Made by a program: the position numbers and the translations under genes
The notes under the pieces: generated by a model
What the model saw: only the letters and a program-made list of their open reading frames with translations
Told to the model about the DNA's origin: nothing
The model's database searches: none
Source of the DNA: Bacillus sp. SJS
GTDB taxonomy: Bacteria > Bacillota > Bacilli > Bacillales > Bacillaceae
Assembly: GCF_000732485.2 (NCBI RefSeq)
Contig: NZ_JAQV02000013.1
Span: 1 to 64,000, forward strand
Direction of reading: 5' to 3'
Length of the DNA: 64,000 nucleotides
Part shown: piece by piece, positions 8,821 to 18,368 of the stretch
Position numbering within the stretch: the stretch's first letter is position 1
Layout: every line of letters begins with the position of its first letter

Positions 8821-9008
8821 ATTTAAAGTATATCACACTTTCTAACCTGACTATCCTTCTTTTTCATTTACATAAAGGAATAATTTAGAAATGAAATCTG
8901 CGTATTAATGAATATTATCAGCGGGCAGACCATTTAGATATATTTTCCGGGGCCGGCATAAAGCCGATCCCATAGAAGAAAGGTTTGAAAAAACAGAGTA
9001 AAAAGAAG

Positions 9009-9044
9009 AGGCAGAGGAAGGTGAATCCATCCTCTGCCTTTTTA
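9009..9044. terminator. Terminator near the Asn/Gln-rich small gene
   Basis: AGGCAGAGGA pairs with TCCTCTGCCT. A T run follows on the plus strand and a T-rich tract on the minus strand, so it can end the leftward small gene just downstream. Confidence 0.65.
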
Positions 9045-9051
9045 TGTAGCT

Positions 9052-9177
9052 TTATTTTTGCTGTTTATTTTCTTTTTTTGCATTCATTTCTTTGCTGAAT
9101 TCAGTATCAGCTTTTTGGTTTTGCTGGTTTTGCTGGTTTTTCTGTTCTTTACTTTCATTCTGGTTGTTGTTAGTCAT
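9052..9177 (-). CDS. Asn/Gln-rich small protein with DTEF motif, possible spore protein
   Basis: 41 residues, very rich in Asn, Gln and Lys, with ADTEFSKE at residues 23-30. The composition and the TEF-x-x-E motif recall gamma-type small acid-soluble spore proteins (GTEFASE repeats in SspE), but it is half their length with one motif copy. A strong ribosome site (AAAGGAGGATAAAAA) precedes the ATG. Two other tiny genes in this window (24902 and 30317) carry the same motif. A spore role is inferred. Confidence 0.65.
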   Translation of the reverse strand: MTNNNQNESKEQKNQQNQQNQKADTEFSKEMNAKKENKQQK

Positions 9178-9315
9178 TTTTTATCCTCCTTTGCTTAAAA
9201 AGTTACGTAAGGGGTATTAAATCATCACGTACGCATCCTATTTTTACCTTTTCTTATCATTCTATACATGGATTTAAGTTGAAAATCCGCATTTACTTAA
9301 AGGAGGGGCTTATAA

Positions 9316-10380
9316 ATGGAAAAGATCCGATCAGGATTAGTTGGATATGGATTATCAGGCCAGGTTTTTCATGCGCCATTTTTGCATGTAAACCCTCGGT
9401 TTGATTTATCAATGGTGATGGAGCGGTCTAAAAATCTTGCTAAAAAAAACTATCCTTATACGGAAAGAGTGACTTCATATGAGGAAATAATTGAGGATGA
9501 CTCGATCGAACTGGTGATTATTACAACGCCTAATAAACATCATTATGAAATGGTTGAGCTGGCGCTATTAAAAGGGAAACATGTTCTCGTAGAAAAACCC
9601 TTCACCATTTCTTCCTCAGAAGGCTATAAACTATCCAGGCTTGCAAAGGAACAAAAGAAGGTTCTGGCTGTGTATCACAACCGCAGGTGGGATGGAGACT
9701 TTCTTACAGTTAGAGCGCTGCTTCAGCAGGGGATGCTTGGAAAACCTGCCGCTTATGAAGCTCATTTCGATCGGTTCGAAAAGAATGTAAGCTCCGGTGC
9801 CTGGCGGGAAAAGGATCATCCTGGATCAGGCATTGTATATGATTTGGGCTCTCATTTAATTGATCAAGCTCTCTCACTTTTCGGAGTTCCAATAGAAATA
9901 AGTGCAGACATTGACATTCAGAGAAAAGGCGGTGCCGCAGATGATGCTTTTGCCATCAGGCTTTACTATCCGGAACTGACTGCCGTCCTTAAATCAGGGA
10001 TGCTTGTCAGGGAGCCGGGGCCTCGCTTTCAAGTTCATGGGAGCAATGGTTCGTATGTAAAATACGGAATTGACCCCCAGGAAGAAAGACTGGGTGCAGG
10101 AATGATGCCCGATGATGATGGAATCGGCATAGAGGAAGAAGAAATGTGGGGAATATTAAACACTGATATAAACGGGCTCCATTATAAAGGGAAGATTGAA
10201 ACGCTTCCAGGACAATACATGTCATTTTATGACGGCCTTTACCGATCAATCCGGGAAGGGGAGGCAGCACCTGTTCAGGCTGAGGATGCTGCAGATGTGA
10301 TCAAAATCATCGAATGCGCTAAAATCAGCGCGGCAGCAAAAAGGACCGTTTCTTTTTCTGAACAGCAGGCTGCTGAATAG
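9316..10380 (+). CDS. Gfo/Idh/MocA family NAD(P)-dependent oxidoreductase
   Basis: 354-residue two-domain dehydrogenase. The N-terminal Rossmann fold starts VGYGLSGQVFHAPF, and the E-K-P motif (VEKPFT) is at about residue 95. The C-terminal GFO_IDH_MocA domain contains YHNRRWDGDF and GSGIVYDLGSHLIDQ with the catalytic histidine. These features match the YdgJ/YvaA subgroup, which includes the scyllo-inositol dehydrogenase IolW of B. subtilis; the substrate is not settled by sequence. It follows AAAGGAGGGG and stands alone, 46 bases ahead of a putative lipoprotein gene. Confidence 0.88.
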   Translation: MEKIRSGLVGYGLSGQVFHAPFLHVNPRFDLSMVMERSKNLAKKNYPYTERVTSYEEIIEDDSIELVIITTPNKHHYEMVELALLKGKHVLVEKPFTISSSEGYKLSRLAKEQKKVLAVYHNRRWDGDFLTVRALLQQGMLGKPAAYEAHFDRFEKNVSSGAWREKDHPGSGIVYDLGSHLIDQALSLFGVPIEISADIDIQRKGGAADDAFAIRLYYPELTAVLKSGMLVREPGPRFQVHGSNGSYVKYGIDPQEERLGAGMMPDDDGIGIEEEEMWGILNTDINGLHYKGKIETLPGQYMSFYDGLYRSIREGEAAPVQAEDAADVIKIIECAKISAAAKRTVSFSEQQAAE

Positions 10381-10425
10381 ATATATGATGGTTATGCCAC
10401 TCTAGTAAAAAGAGGAGTGAGTATA

Positions 10426-10836
10426 ATGAAAAAACGTTATATAGCCGCGGCATTCGCCCTGCTGATTTCATCAGGATGCAAGGAGGATGATCAGGCATCT
10501 CCAAGAACTTTTTTAATTCCTGAAGGGTATACCGGCTGGGTGAAAATCGAATACGACAGCACAGTAAAAGCTTCTACTTCCCAAAATGAAGGGGAAGTCC
10601 TGAAGGCAGATTCCAAAGGATTAATTAAAACGCGCGGCAGCAACATTCATGAAGGATGGGCTGAAAGCGACTATTTCTATGTGAATGAAAAAGGGGAAAA
10701 AAAGAAATTGAATCCGGATCAAATGATTCATGGGAACTCCAGCGGAAGAGAGTCAAATGAAAGAACCGAACAATATTTTTTTATTGGAACGAAAGAAGAG
10801 TTTCAGAAAAATCAATACAAACCTGAACACCCTTAA
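10426..10836 (+). CDS. Putative lipoprotein, DUF6843-like
   Basis: 136 residues with a short N-terminal signal (MKKRYIAAAFALLISSGC). The ISSGC sequence is a near-lipobox lacking the usual leucine at -3, so lipidation of the cysteine is probable but not certain. The mature part begins FLIPEGYTGWVKIEYD, a beta-sandwich-like opening seen in Bacillus DUF6843 lipoproteins of unknown function. The ATG at 10426 follows AGAGGAGTGAG; an in-frame codon three residues earlier has no site. Confidence 0.7.
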   Translation: MKKRYIAAAFALLISSGCKEDDQASPRTFLIPEGYTGWVKIEYDSTVKASTSQNEGEVLKADSKGLIKTRGSNIHEGWAESDYFYVNEKGEKKKLNPDQMIHGNSSGRESNERTEQYFFIGTKEEFQKNQYKPEHP

Positions 10837-10954
10837 TGGCTCCTTTTTGATTCTTACTCTTAATTTCAACAATATCCGACAATATTCGTTGACGTCAGGC
10901 TTAAACACCTGTACGATATGAAGGGTTATAGCATGAAAAGGAGCTGGGTAGGTC

Positions 10955-11800
10955 GTGAGTACGCCCTTTATCGTTAAGAAAGTCCTTAATAATAATGTGC
11001 TGATTGCTGATCACCTGGAGTTTCATGAGGTTGTCCTTATAGGCAGGGGAATTGGTTTTGGCAGATCTAAAGGCGATCAAATTGAAGAACATTCCTATGA
11101 AAAAATGTTTGTGCTCAAAAATGAAAAGGAACAGGAACAATATAAAATGCTTCTTCCTTATATTGATGAAGAGGTTATTGCCGTCATTCATGAAGTGATT
11201 CAGCATATTGAGGCCAGGCTGGATCAGCCGCTGAATGAACACATTCATATTGGCCTGACAGACCACATCTCTTTCGCACTGAAAAGAAAAAAGCAGGGGA
11301 TGGATCTGAAAAATCCTTTCATGATTGAAACAAAAACATTGTATCCTCTGGAGTATGAGCTTGCCAAAGAAGCGGTTGATATGATTGAGAAGCGCTTGAA
11401 TGTCAGTCTCCCTGAAGGAGAAGTAGGATTTATTGTTCTTCATATTCATGGTGCCATTACAGATAAGCCTTTACGTGAAGTGAACCAATCTTCACAGCTG
11501 ATCGCCCTTTTAACAGGAATTATCGAGGACTCTTTAAAAATCCAAATTGATCGCGAAAGCATCAATTATTTAAGGCTTGTCCGGCATATTCGTTTTACAA
11601 TTGACCGGGTACAGGCAGGAGAAAAACTCGAAGAACCAGAAAAAATGGCAGACCTGTTGAAAAACGAATATCCTCTATGCTATAATACTGCTTGGAAATT
11701 AGTAAAAGTGATGCAGCAAACGCTTAAAAAGCCTGTATATAATGCAGAAGCAGTATACCTGACCATGCATTTATACCGTCTATCCAATAAAATAACGTAA
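10955..11800 (+). CDS. glcT: Transcription antiterminator GlcT
   Basis: 281-residue BglG-family regulator that binds the RAT hairpin in the ptsG leader and prevents termination when glucose is available. It has an N-terminal CAT RNA-binding domain (residues 1-60) and two PTS regulation domains (about 65-170 and 172-281) with conserved histidines (VIHEVIQHIEARL, IGLTDHISFAL, FIVLHIHGA, LRLVRHIRFTI). In the family, EII-Glc phosphorylates PRD1 to inactivate it and HPr modulates PRD2. The start is GTG, with GGAG 12 bases upstream. The target leader and ptsG lie directly downstream, as in B. subtilis. Confidence 0.93.
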   Translation: MSTPFIVKKVLNNNVLIADHLEFHEVVLIGRGIGFGRSKGDQIEEHSYEKMFVLKNEKEQEQYKMLLPYIDEEVIAVIHEVIQHIEARLDQPLNEHIHIGLTDHISFALKRKKQGMDLKNPFMIETKTLYPLEYELAKEAVDMIEKRLNVSLPEGEVGFIVLHIHGAITDKPLREVNQSSQLIALLTGIIEDSLKIQIDRESINYLRLVRHIRFTIDRVQAGEKLEEPEKMADLLKNEYPLCYNTAWKLVKVMQQTLKKPVYNAEAVYLTMHLYRLSNKIT

Positions 11801-11809
11801 CCGGTATCA

Positions 11810-11923
11810 GCGTGTAACTGATTCGATCAGGCATGAGTGATCAAGGCTTAGGTTTTCCGGCTTCCTGTTTTGGGAATGGTTTATTCGGGGAATCTTCACA
11901 CCTTGTTTCACCATGCCTTTTTT
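11810..11923 (+). promoter_or_regulatory. RAT antiterminator and overlapping terminator of ptsG
   Basis: The leader contains GCGTGTAACTGATTCGATCA at about 11810-11829, close to the B. subtilis ptsG RAT sequence. The 3' half of RAT (11829-11847, AGGCATGAGTGATCAAGGC) pairs with 11900-11918 (CCTTGTTTCACCATGCC), followed by six T, forming a terminator around a ~50-base internal loop. The two structures are mutually exclusive, as the GlcT mechanism needs. Confidence 0.88.
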
Positions 11924-12037
11924 ATTTGTTTTTTAGCGATTTTTGCTAACGGCTAATAAGAAAACGGTTGCAACATGCATTTATAGGATTTTTTTGCGTC
12001 TGCACGCACAAAATAGGGTCAAGGAGGATTGAATCGA

Positions 12038-14137
12038 ATGTTCAAAAATTTATTTGGCGTTTTGCAGAAAATCGGTAAAGCACTTATGCTTCCGGTAGCG
12101 ATTTTGCCAGCGGCAGGAATATTGCTTGCCTTTGGTAACGCGATGCAAAACCCTCAGCTAACAGCAAAAATACCTGCATTAACAAATGAAACCTTTACAT
12201 TAATCGCAAAGGTGATGGAATCCTCAGGGGACATCGTCTTTTCTAATCTCCCGCTTCTTTTTGCAGTAGGGGTAGCGATAGGACTCGCTAAAGGTGATGG
12301 TGTTGCGGGAATCGCGGCAATCATCGGTTACCTGGTCATGAACGCGACAATGAGCGCCGTTCTTACTCAAACTGGACAGCTTCCAACAGATGCTGTTGAG
12401 TTGGCGAACTTCTTCAAGGCTGGTCATCCTGAATATGCCAAAGTCCTTGGGATGGCAACACTTCAGACCGGGGTATTCGGCGGGATTATAATAGGTGTTC
12501 TTGCGGCTTCCATGTACAACCGTTTTTATAATATTGAGCTTCCTCAGTATCTTGGGTTCTTCGCAGGAAAGCGCTTTGTTCCAATTGTAACCGCTGTTTC
12601 TGCTTTAATTATCGGATTGATCATGCTATTTGTATGGCCTCCGGTTCAAACTGGCCTAAACGCATTCTCAACAGGATTGCTTGATGCAAATCCAACTCTT
12701 GCGGCATTCGTATTTGGTTTGATTGAACGTTCTTTAATTCCGTTCGGTCTTCATCACATTTTCTACGCACCGTTCTGGTTTGAATTTGGTAACTATACGA
12801 ATCAGGCAGGAGAGCTTGTACGCGGTGATCAGCGTATTTTCATGGCACAAATTAAAGACGGCGCTGAATTGACAGCTGGTACATTTATGACTGGTAAGTT
12901 CCCGTTCATGATGTTCGGACTTCCTGCAGCGGCTCTTGCCATTTATCACGAAGCACGTCCTGAAAACAAAAAGCTTGTTGCAGGTATCATGGGTTCTGCA
13001 GCATTAACTTCCTTCTTAACAGGGATTACAGAACCCCTTGAGTTTAGCTTCCTGTTTGTTGCACCAATACTTTTTGGTATCCATGCAGTGTTTGCAGGCC
13101 TTTCCTTTATGGTTATGCAATTGCTTAATGTTAAAATTGGTATGACATTCTCCGGTGGGGTTATCGACTATGTCCTATTCGGTATTCTTCCAAACCGGAC
13201 AGACTGGTGGCTTGTTATTCCGGTAGGACTTGTCCTGGCTGTTGTTTATTACTTCGGCTTCCGCTTTGCGATTCGCAAGTTCAATCTGGGAACTCCTGGC
13301 CGTGAAGAAGTCAAAGCTGAAGAAGGCGGCGACAGCGCACAAGCTGGAGAAGGAGATCTTCCTTACGAAATTCTTCAAGCTCTTGGAGGACAGGAAAACA
13401 TTAAGGATCTTGATGCATGTATCACCAGACTTCGTGTGCAAGTTCAAGATGTGAAAGCTGTTAAAAAAGACCGTCTGAAAAACCTTGGAGCATCAGGTGT
13501 CCTTGAAGTCGGTAACAACATTCAGGCTATTTTTGGACCTAAATCCGATAACCTTAAAGGACAGATTCAAGATGTCATTGCGGGGAAACGTCCTCGTCCG
13601 CAGCAGCCTGTTAATGTGAAAGAGGAAATAGAACAGCAAATCGAAGAAGTGAATCCAGAAGCTCTTCAAAATCACTTTGATTCTGAGCATTTTGTTTCTC
13701 CGATTCACGGCCGTATTCACCCGATTACAGAGGTGCCTGATCAAGTGTTCTCTGGAAAAATGATGGGTGACGGATTTGCCATCGAGCCAATTGAAGGTAC
13801 AGTCGTATCTCCGGTAGATGGAAAAATCCTGAACATCTTCCCTACGAAGCATGCGATTGGAATTCTTTCCGACAGCGGCCATGAAATATTAATTCACGTA
13901 GGAATTGACACGGTTAGCCTGAAAGGTGAAGGTTTCGAGTCGTTCATCTCTGAAGGAGACCGAGTGAAAAAAGGACAAAAACTTCTTGAAGTCAATCTAG
14001 AATTCATAAAAGCTAATGCACCATCTACGATTACTCCGATTGTCTTCACGAATCTTAAGGACGGAGAAACACTTGAGCTTCTGGAAACAGGCGAAGTGAA
14101 AATTGAACAGAAAAACATTGTGAAAATTACAAAATAA
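12038..14137 (+). CDS. ptsG: Glucose-specific PTS permease EIICBA
   Basis: 699-residue membrane protein that imports and phosphorylates glucose. Order: EIIC (about 1-410, ten hydrophobic segments; [13 protein letters not shown] motif), EIIB with phosphocysteine C461 (LDACITRLR), EIIA with phosphohistidine H620 ([10 protein letters not shown]). Length and phospho-site numbers equal B. subtilis PtsG. The ATG at 12038 is preferred, with AAGGAGG 10 bases upstream; an in-frame TTG at 12029 overlaps that site. Expression is controlled by the GlcT/RAT switch just upstream. ptsH and ptsI follow. Confidence 0.96.
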   Translation: MFKNLFGVLQKIGKALMLPVAILPAAGILLAFGNAMQNPQLTAKIPALTNETFTLIAKVMESSGDIVFSNLPLLFAVGVAIGLAKGDGVAGIAAIIGYLVMNATMSAVLTQTGQLPTDAVELANFFKAGHPEYAKVLGMATLQTGVFGGIIIGVLAASMYNRFYNIELPQYLGFFAGKRFVPIVTAVSALIIGLIMLFVWPPVQTGLNAFSTGLLDANPTLAAFVFGLIERSLIPFGLHHIFYAPFWFEFGNYTNQAGELVRGDQRIFMAQIKDGAELTAGTFMTGKFPFMMFGLPAAALAIYHEARPENKKLVAGIMGSAALTSFLTGITEPLEFSFLFVAPILFGIHAVFAGLSFMVMQLLNVKIGMTFSGGVIDYVLFGILPNRTDWWLVIPVGLVLAVVYYFGFRFAIRKFNLGTPGREEVKAEEGGDSAQAGEGDLPYEILQALGGQENIKDLDACITRLRVQVQDVKAVKKDRLKNLGASGVLEVGNNIQAIFGPKSDNLKGQIQDVIAGKRPRPQQPVNVKEEIEQQIEEVNPEALQNHFDSEHFVSPIHGRIHPITEVPDQVFSGKMMGDGFAIEPIEGTVVSPVDGKILNIFPTKHAIGILSDSGHEILIHVGIDTVSLKGEGFESFISEGDRVKKGQKLLEVNLEFIKANAPSTITPIVFTNLKDGETLELLETGEVKIEQKNIVKITK

Positions 14138-14239
14138 TTTGCATCGTACCGTCTCACTTGTCAGATGATGAGCGGGACTGGTAAGATAACATATTGTGAA
14201 CAATTAAAAATACGCATAATGATAAAGGAGAAGATTAAC

Positions 14240-14506
14240 ATGGCTGAAAAAACATTTAAAGTAACTGCGGAATCCGGAATTCATGCACGTCCTGCAACAG
14301 TATTGGTACAAACGGCTAGCCGTTTTGATGCAGATATTAACCTTGAATACAACGGTAAAACAGTAAACCTTAAATCCATTATGGGTGTTATGTCACTTGG
14401 TATTGCAAAGGATTCTGAAATCAAAATCACTGCAAGCGGTTCTGATGAAAGCGAAGCGATTTCTGCTCTTGAAGAAACAATGAAAAACGAAGGGCTAGGA
14501 GAATAA
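14240..14506 (+). CDS. ptsH: Phosphocarrier protein HPr
   Basis: 88-residue general PTS phosphocarrier. It has His15 in SGIHARPAT (phosphorylated by EI) and Ser46 in [11 protein letters not shown] (phosphorylated by HPr kinase for CcpA-dependent carbon control). The ATG at 14240 follows AAAGGAG. The gene overlaps ptsI by one base (TAATG), indicating translational coupling. Confidence 0.97.
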   Translation: MAEKTFKVTAESGIHARPATVLVQTASRFDADINLEYNGKTVNLKSIMGVMSLGIAKDSEIKITASGSDESEAISALEETMKNEGLGE

Positions 14507-16224
14507 TGCTCGAGCTTAAAGGTATCGGAGCTTCTGCCGGTATTGCGATTGCGAAAGCGTATCGCCTTGAAGAACCAGAGCTTACTGTTTCCAAAACAAC
14601 AGTTGCGGATCAGGATGCAGAGATTCGCCGGTTTGAAGAAGCTATTCAAAAATCAAAATCAGAGCTTGAAAAAATTAAAGACCATGCTTTTAAAGAACTT
14701 GGAAAAGACAAAGCAGAAATTTTTGCTGCTCACTTGCTTGTACTAAGCGATCCTGAGCTCTTAAATCCAGTCAAAGATAAAATCAGCAGTGATGCTTCCA
14801 ATGCTGAATTTGCAATGAAAGAAACGGCTGACATGTTTGTCAGCATGTTTGAATCAATGGACAATGAATACATGAAGGAACGTGCGGCAGATATCCGTGA
14901 CGTGACGAAGCGTGTCATTGCTCATCTGATTGGCGTAGAGCTTCCTAATCCATCTCTAATTTCAGAAGAGGTTGTCATTATAGCTGAAGATTTAACTCCT
15001 TCTGATACAGCTCAGTTAAACCGCCAATATGTACTAGGTTTCACTACTGATATCGGTGGCCGTACCTCTCACTCAGCCATTATGGCCCGTTCCATGGAAA
15101 TTCCGGCTGTTGTTGGAACGAAAGAAGCGACAGCGAAAATTCAGAATGGAACAATGGTTATTGTAGATGGGCTTAGCGGTGATGTGATCATTGATCCATC
15201 TGCAGAAACGATTGCTGCTTATGAAGAAAAGAAGCAGCAGCACGAAGCTCAAAAAGCCGAGTGGGCGAAGCTTGTTAACGAGCCGACCGTCTCTAAAGAC
15301 GGACAGCACGTTGAGCTTGCAGCAAACATTGGTACTCCTAAAGATGTTAAAGGCGTAATTGAAAACGGCGGAGAAGCAGTTGGACTTTACCGTACTGAAT
15401 TCCTTTACATGGGCCGCGATCAGCTTCCTACAGAGGACGAGCAGTTCGAAGCTTACAAGGCTGTTCTAACCAATATGGAAGGCAAGCCTGTTGTCGTTCG
15501 TACACTTGATATCGGAGGAGACAAGGAGCTTCCTTACCTTCACCTTCCGAAGGAGATGAATCCATTCCTTGGTTTCCGTGCAATCCGTCTTTGCCTGGAA
15601 GAGCAGGACATTTTCAGAACACAGCTTCGCGCATTGCTTCGTGCAAGTGTTTACGGAAACCTGCGCATCATGTTCCCTATGATTGCCACTCTTGATGAGT
15701 TTAGGCAGGCAAAAGCTGTTCTTCTTGAAGAAAAAGCAGCGCTGCAATCTAAAGGTACAGTAGTTTCTGAGAATATTGAAATCGGAATAATGGTTGAAAT
15801 TCCATCCACAGCTGTGATGGCAGATGTGTTTGCTAAGGAAGTAGACTTCTTCAGCATCGGAACGAATGACCTTGTGCAATATACAATGGCTGCGGACCGG
15901 ATGAACGAACGGGTATCCTACCTTTATCAGCCATACAATCCTGCTATCCTGCGCTTGATCACACTTGTAATTGAAGCGGCGCATAAAGAGGGCAAATGGG
16001 TTGGAATGTGCGGAGAAATGGCTGGAGATCCAATTGCGATTCCGATTCTTCTCGGACTGGGACTGGACGAGTTCTCCATGAGTGCTACTTCCATTCTTCC
16101 GGCAAGAACACAGATCCTTAATCTTTCCAAAGAAGAAGCTGCTTCCCATAAAGAGCAGATCCTTGGAATGCAAACGACGCAAGAGGTTATTGATTTCGTA
16201 AAGAAAACATTTGACGTAAAATAA
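14506..16224 (+). CDS. ptsI: PTS enzyme I, phosphoenolpyruvate-protein phosphotransferase
   Basis: 572-residue cytosolic enzyme that moves phosphate from PEP to HPr. The N-terminal HPr-binding domain is followed by the phosphohistidine site [13 protein letters not shown] (His near residue 189), then the PEP-binding barrel with [22 protein letters not shown] and the catalytic cysteine in GMCGEMAGD. Length is standard. It is translationally coupled to ptsH, and a clean terminator follows. Confidence 0.97.
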   Translation: MLELKGIGASAGIAIAKAYRLEEPELTVSKTTVADQDAEIRRFEEAIQKSKSELEKIKDHAFKELGKDKAEIFAAHLLVLSDPELLNPVKDKISSDASNAEFAMKETADMFVSMFESMDNEYMKERAADIRDVTKRVIAHLIGVELPNPSLISEEVVIIAEDLTPSDTAQLNRQYVLGFTTDIGGRTSHSAIMARSMEIPAVVGTKEATAKIQNGTMVIVDGLSGDVIIDPSAETIAAYEEKKQQHEAQKAEWAKLVNEPTVSKDGQHVELAANIGTPKDVKGVIENGGEAVGLYRTEFLYMGRDQLPTEDEQFEAYKAVLTNMEGKPVVVRTLDIGGDKELPYLHLPKEMNPFLGFRAIRLCLEEQDIFRTQLRALLRASVYGNLRIMFPMIATLDEFRQAKAVLLEEKAALQSKGTVVSENIEIGIMVEIPSTAVMADVFAKEVDFFSIGTNDLVQYTMAADRMNERVSYLYQPYNPAILRLITLVIEAAHKEGKWVGMCGEMAGDPIAIPILLGLGLDEFSMSATSILPARTQILNLSKEEAASHKEQILGMQTTQEVIDFVKKTFDVK

Positions 16225-16236
16225 GATTGCTTAAAG

Positions 16237-16261
16237 GACAGGCGAAAGCCTGTCTTTTTTT
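16237..16261 (+). terminator. Terminator of the ptsGHI operon
   Basis: GACAGGC-GAAA-GCCTGTC followed by seven T. Confidence 0.9.
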
Positions 16262-16437
16262 GCATATTTTTGTAGAAAAATGGGCTATTGGATAGAATTT
16301 ACTGATATAATGGCTGTAATCAAATACATATGAACGGGATTATAGATACGCTTCTCATTCCATCCTCATATATTTGAAGGGTGAAAAAGGGATGACAGGT
16401 CTGGCTGCGATTAATCTCATGAAGAAGAGGTTTTATA

Positions 16438-17982
16438 ATGGATAACAAGCAGTTAATAATAAAAAGGAACCACTTTTTAATTAGGTTGCTGTGTCTTTTT
16501 TACATTTTGGACCTTGGATTTATTTACGTAATTGATGGGGTTCGGGATTACTGGCACTTATGCCTTTTTTTTGGAGTTCCGTTTATTCTCCTATTTATTA
16601 CCGAAAAAAAGATGAATCCTGTGTGGCAGATGTACGCGCTGATTGCTCTTTTATACAGTTATTTATTTATGCTGAATGTGACGGTTCCATCCTTTGTTAA
16701 CATCATGTTTCTAGTTTTGCCTATATTGGTTAGCACAATTTACCAGGATGGCAGAATCCTGATTTCATCCGGTCTTTTCACAGCAGCTGCTCAATTGTAT
16801 TTCTTCTATGCAGATTATAATGCTCTTATGCTGAGTGTAACAAATAAAGAAATTGCGTATTATCTGCTTTTCACGATTCTGGTTCTTTTTTTCCAGCTGT
16901 ACTATCTTCAATTCTTAGGAAAGCTTTGGAAACAGGTGAATGAGCAAAAGGATGCAATGGCTGTAACTCTTGAATCAACGAAGGCACAGCTGGAACTGCT
17001 TTTTTCCCAAAGTAAAGATGCAATTGCTTTGCTTGATACTGAATATAAGGTAACGGCTGTGAATCCGGCATTTGAAAAGTTATATCAAATGGCGGAAGAT
17101 GATCTGAAAGGCAAGATCTATCCGCACGGTGAATATGCATTCCTTCATGATTTTACATACGAAAGATTGGAAAGCCGGATCAGCCGCACGGACCGTACCG
17201 GGGATGGCAGACTCGTAGAAGTGGAAGTGGCTGTTTCACCTATTTACGGAGACAAGGGAGCATTAATAGCCCATTCAGAAATTATCCGCGATGTGACGGA
17301 GAGAAGAACAGAGGAGCTCATGCTCATACAGGCTGAAAAGCTTAAAGTAGCGGGTGAAATGGCGGCAGGTGTTGCACATGAAATTAGAAACCCGTTGACG
17401 GTTCTGCAGGGTTTTCTGCAAATGCTTCAGGAAAATGCACCTGCCGATTACCCGTATACGGAAATCATGCTTGCGGAACTCAAACGTTTGAATGAAATTG
17501 TCAGTGAGTTTCTTATCCTTTCAAAACCTCAATCCGTAACCCGTAAATTATTTAATTTGAGGGATGTCCTTAATGAAACGATTACTTTTTTTGGTTCTGA
17601 AATGGCTCTTAATAACATTGTAATTGAGATTAGCGAAATTCAGTCGTTTTCGATAAATGGAGATGGAAATCAAATTAAGCAGGTTCTGATTAATCTTTTG
17701 AAAAATGCGAGTGATGCAATGCCAAACGGCGGAACCATTAATGTTTCTTTGATAAAAACAGAGGATCGAAAGGTAACTTTAATCATTCATGACAGCGGAA
17801 AAGGGATCCCGTCAAACGTTTTAAAGAAAATTAAAGAACCTTTCTTTACGACAAAAGAAAAAGGAACAGGACTCGGTCTTGTTATTACTGAAAAAATAAT
17901 GAATCAGCATGGCGGCTCAATGGAAATTGAGAGTGAGGAAGGAAAAGGGACAAAAGTAAAACTTCATCTGCCGCTGCCTTAA
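16438..17982 (+). CDS. Orphan PAS sensor histidine kinase, phosphorelay type
   Basis: 514 residues: an N-terminal membrane domain with about six segments (residues 12-165), a PAS domain (about 185-290, AIALLDTEYKVTAVNPAFEKLY), HisKA with phosphohistidine H314 in VAHEIRNP, and HATPase with NLLKNASDAM, DSGKGIP and TGLGL boxes. There is no adjacent response regulator. The HEIRNP motif and the missing partner are typical of sporulation kinases that phosphorylate Spo0F, so it may act as a KinC/KinD/KinE equivalent; this is inference. It has its own terminator and lies between ptsI and splA, where I recall no kinase in B. subtilis. Confidence 0.85.
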   Translation: MDNKQLIIKRNHFLIRLLCLFYILDLGFIYVIDGVRDYWHLCLFFGVPFILLFITEKKMNPVWQMYALIALLYSYLFMLNVTVPSFVNIMFLVLPILVSTIYQDGRILISSGLFTAAAQLYFFYADYNALMLSVTNKEIAYYLLFTILVLFFQLYYLQFLGKLWKQVNEQKDAMAVTLESTKAQLELLFSQSKDAIALLDTEYKVTAVNPAFEKLYQMAEDDLKGKIYPHGEYAFLHDFTYERLESRISRTDRTGDGRLVEVEVAVSPIYGDKGALIAHSEIIRDVTERRTEELMLIQAEKLKVAGEMAAGVAHEIRNPLTVLQGFLQMLQENAPADYPYTEIMLAELKRLNEIVSEFLILSKPQSVTRKLFNLRDVLNETITFFGSEMALNNIVIEISEIQSFSINGDGNQIKQVLINLLKNASDAMPNGGTINVSLIKTEDRKVTLIIHDSGKGIPSNVLKKIKEPFFTTKEKGTGLGLVITEKIMNQHGGSMEIESEEGKGTKVKLHLPLP

Positions 17983-18018
17983 AAGGAATTGACTCTAATT
18001 GGTCAGTTCCTTTTTTTT
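17983..18018 (+). terminator. Terminator of the PAS kinase gene
   Basis: AAGGAATTGAC pairs with GTCAGTTCCTT (one G-T pair) and is followed by a run of T. Confidence 0.85.
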
Positions 18019-18094
18019 ACGGATCCATCATAATATTGGATCAATCCGCAAAGATTAAAACAGAAGACGAAGAGCAAAGGAGCTGACAGAAGCG

Positions 18095-18340
18095 ATGGAC
18101 AGACAGCAGCCAAAAGCGGGAGATACTGTCTATGTTATTTATCGGAATCCCCATACCGCGAATGTAGCCGTCATAAAAGAGGCTGAAGTGGTGCAGCATC
18201 CGGAAGATGAAAATGATGTTGCATTGTTTTTATATGAGACGTATCACGAGCTGCTTCCGGATGATGCGGTTTTCTCTTCCTATGAAGAAGCGGAGCAGCT
18301 ATATAATGAGCTGTTTAATCATAACCAATACGAAGGCTGA
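18095..18340 (+). CDS. splA: SplA, regulator of the spore photoproduct lyase operon
   Basis: 81 residues, the usual SplA length (79 in B. subtilis), with the family opening around GDTVYVIYRNPHTANVAVI. SplA is known as a negative regulator of splB in B. subtilis. The gene lies 28 bases upstream of splB, with AAAGGAG before its start. The operon is known to be made in the forespore under sigma G; I could not pick out that promoter with confidence. Confidence 0.85.
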   Translation: MDRQQPKAGDTVYVIYRNPHTANVAVIKEAEVVQHPEDENDVALFLYETYHELLPDDAVFSSYEEAEQLYNELFNHNQYEG

Positions 18341-18368
18341 GTGAACGTCAATAAAGGAGGAAACCATC

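Noticed and set aside
15466-16182. A 238-codon open frame antisense to ptsI
   Set aside because: ptsI is full length with all motifs; the antisense frame has no ribosome site and no recognisable domain.
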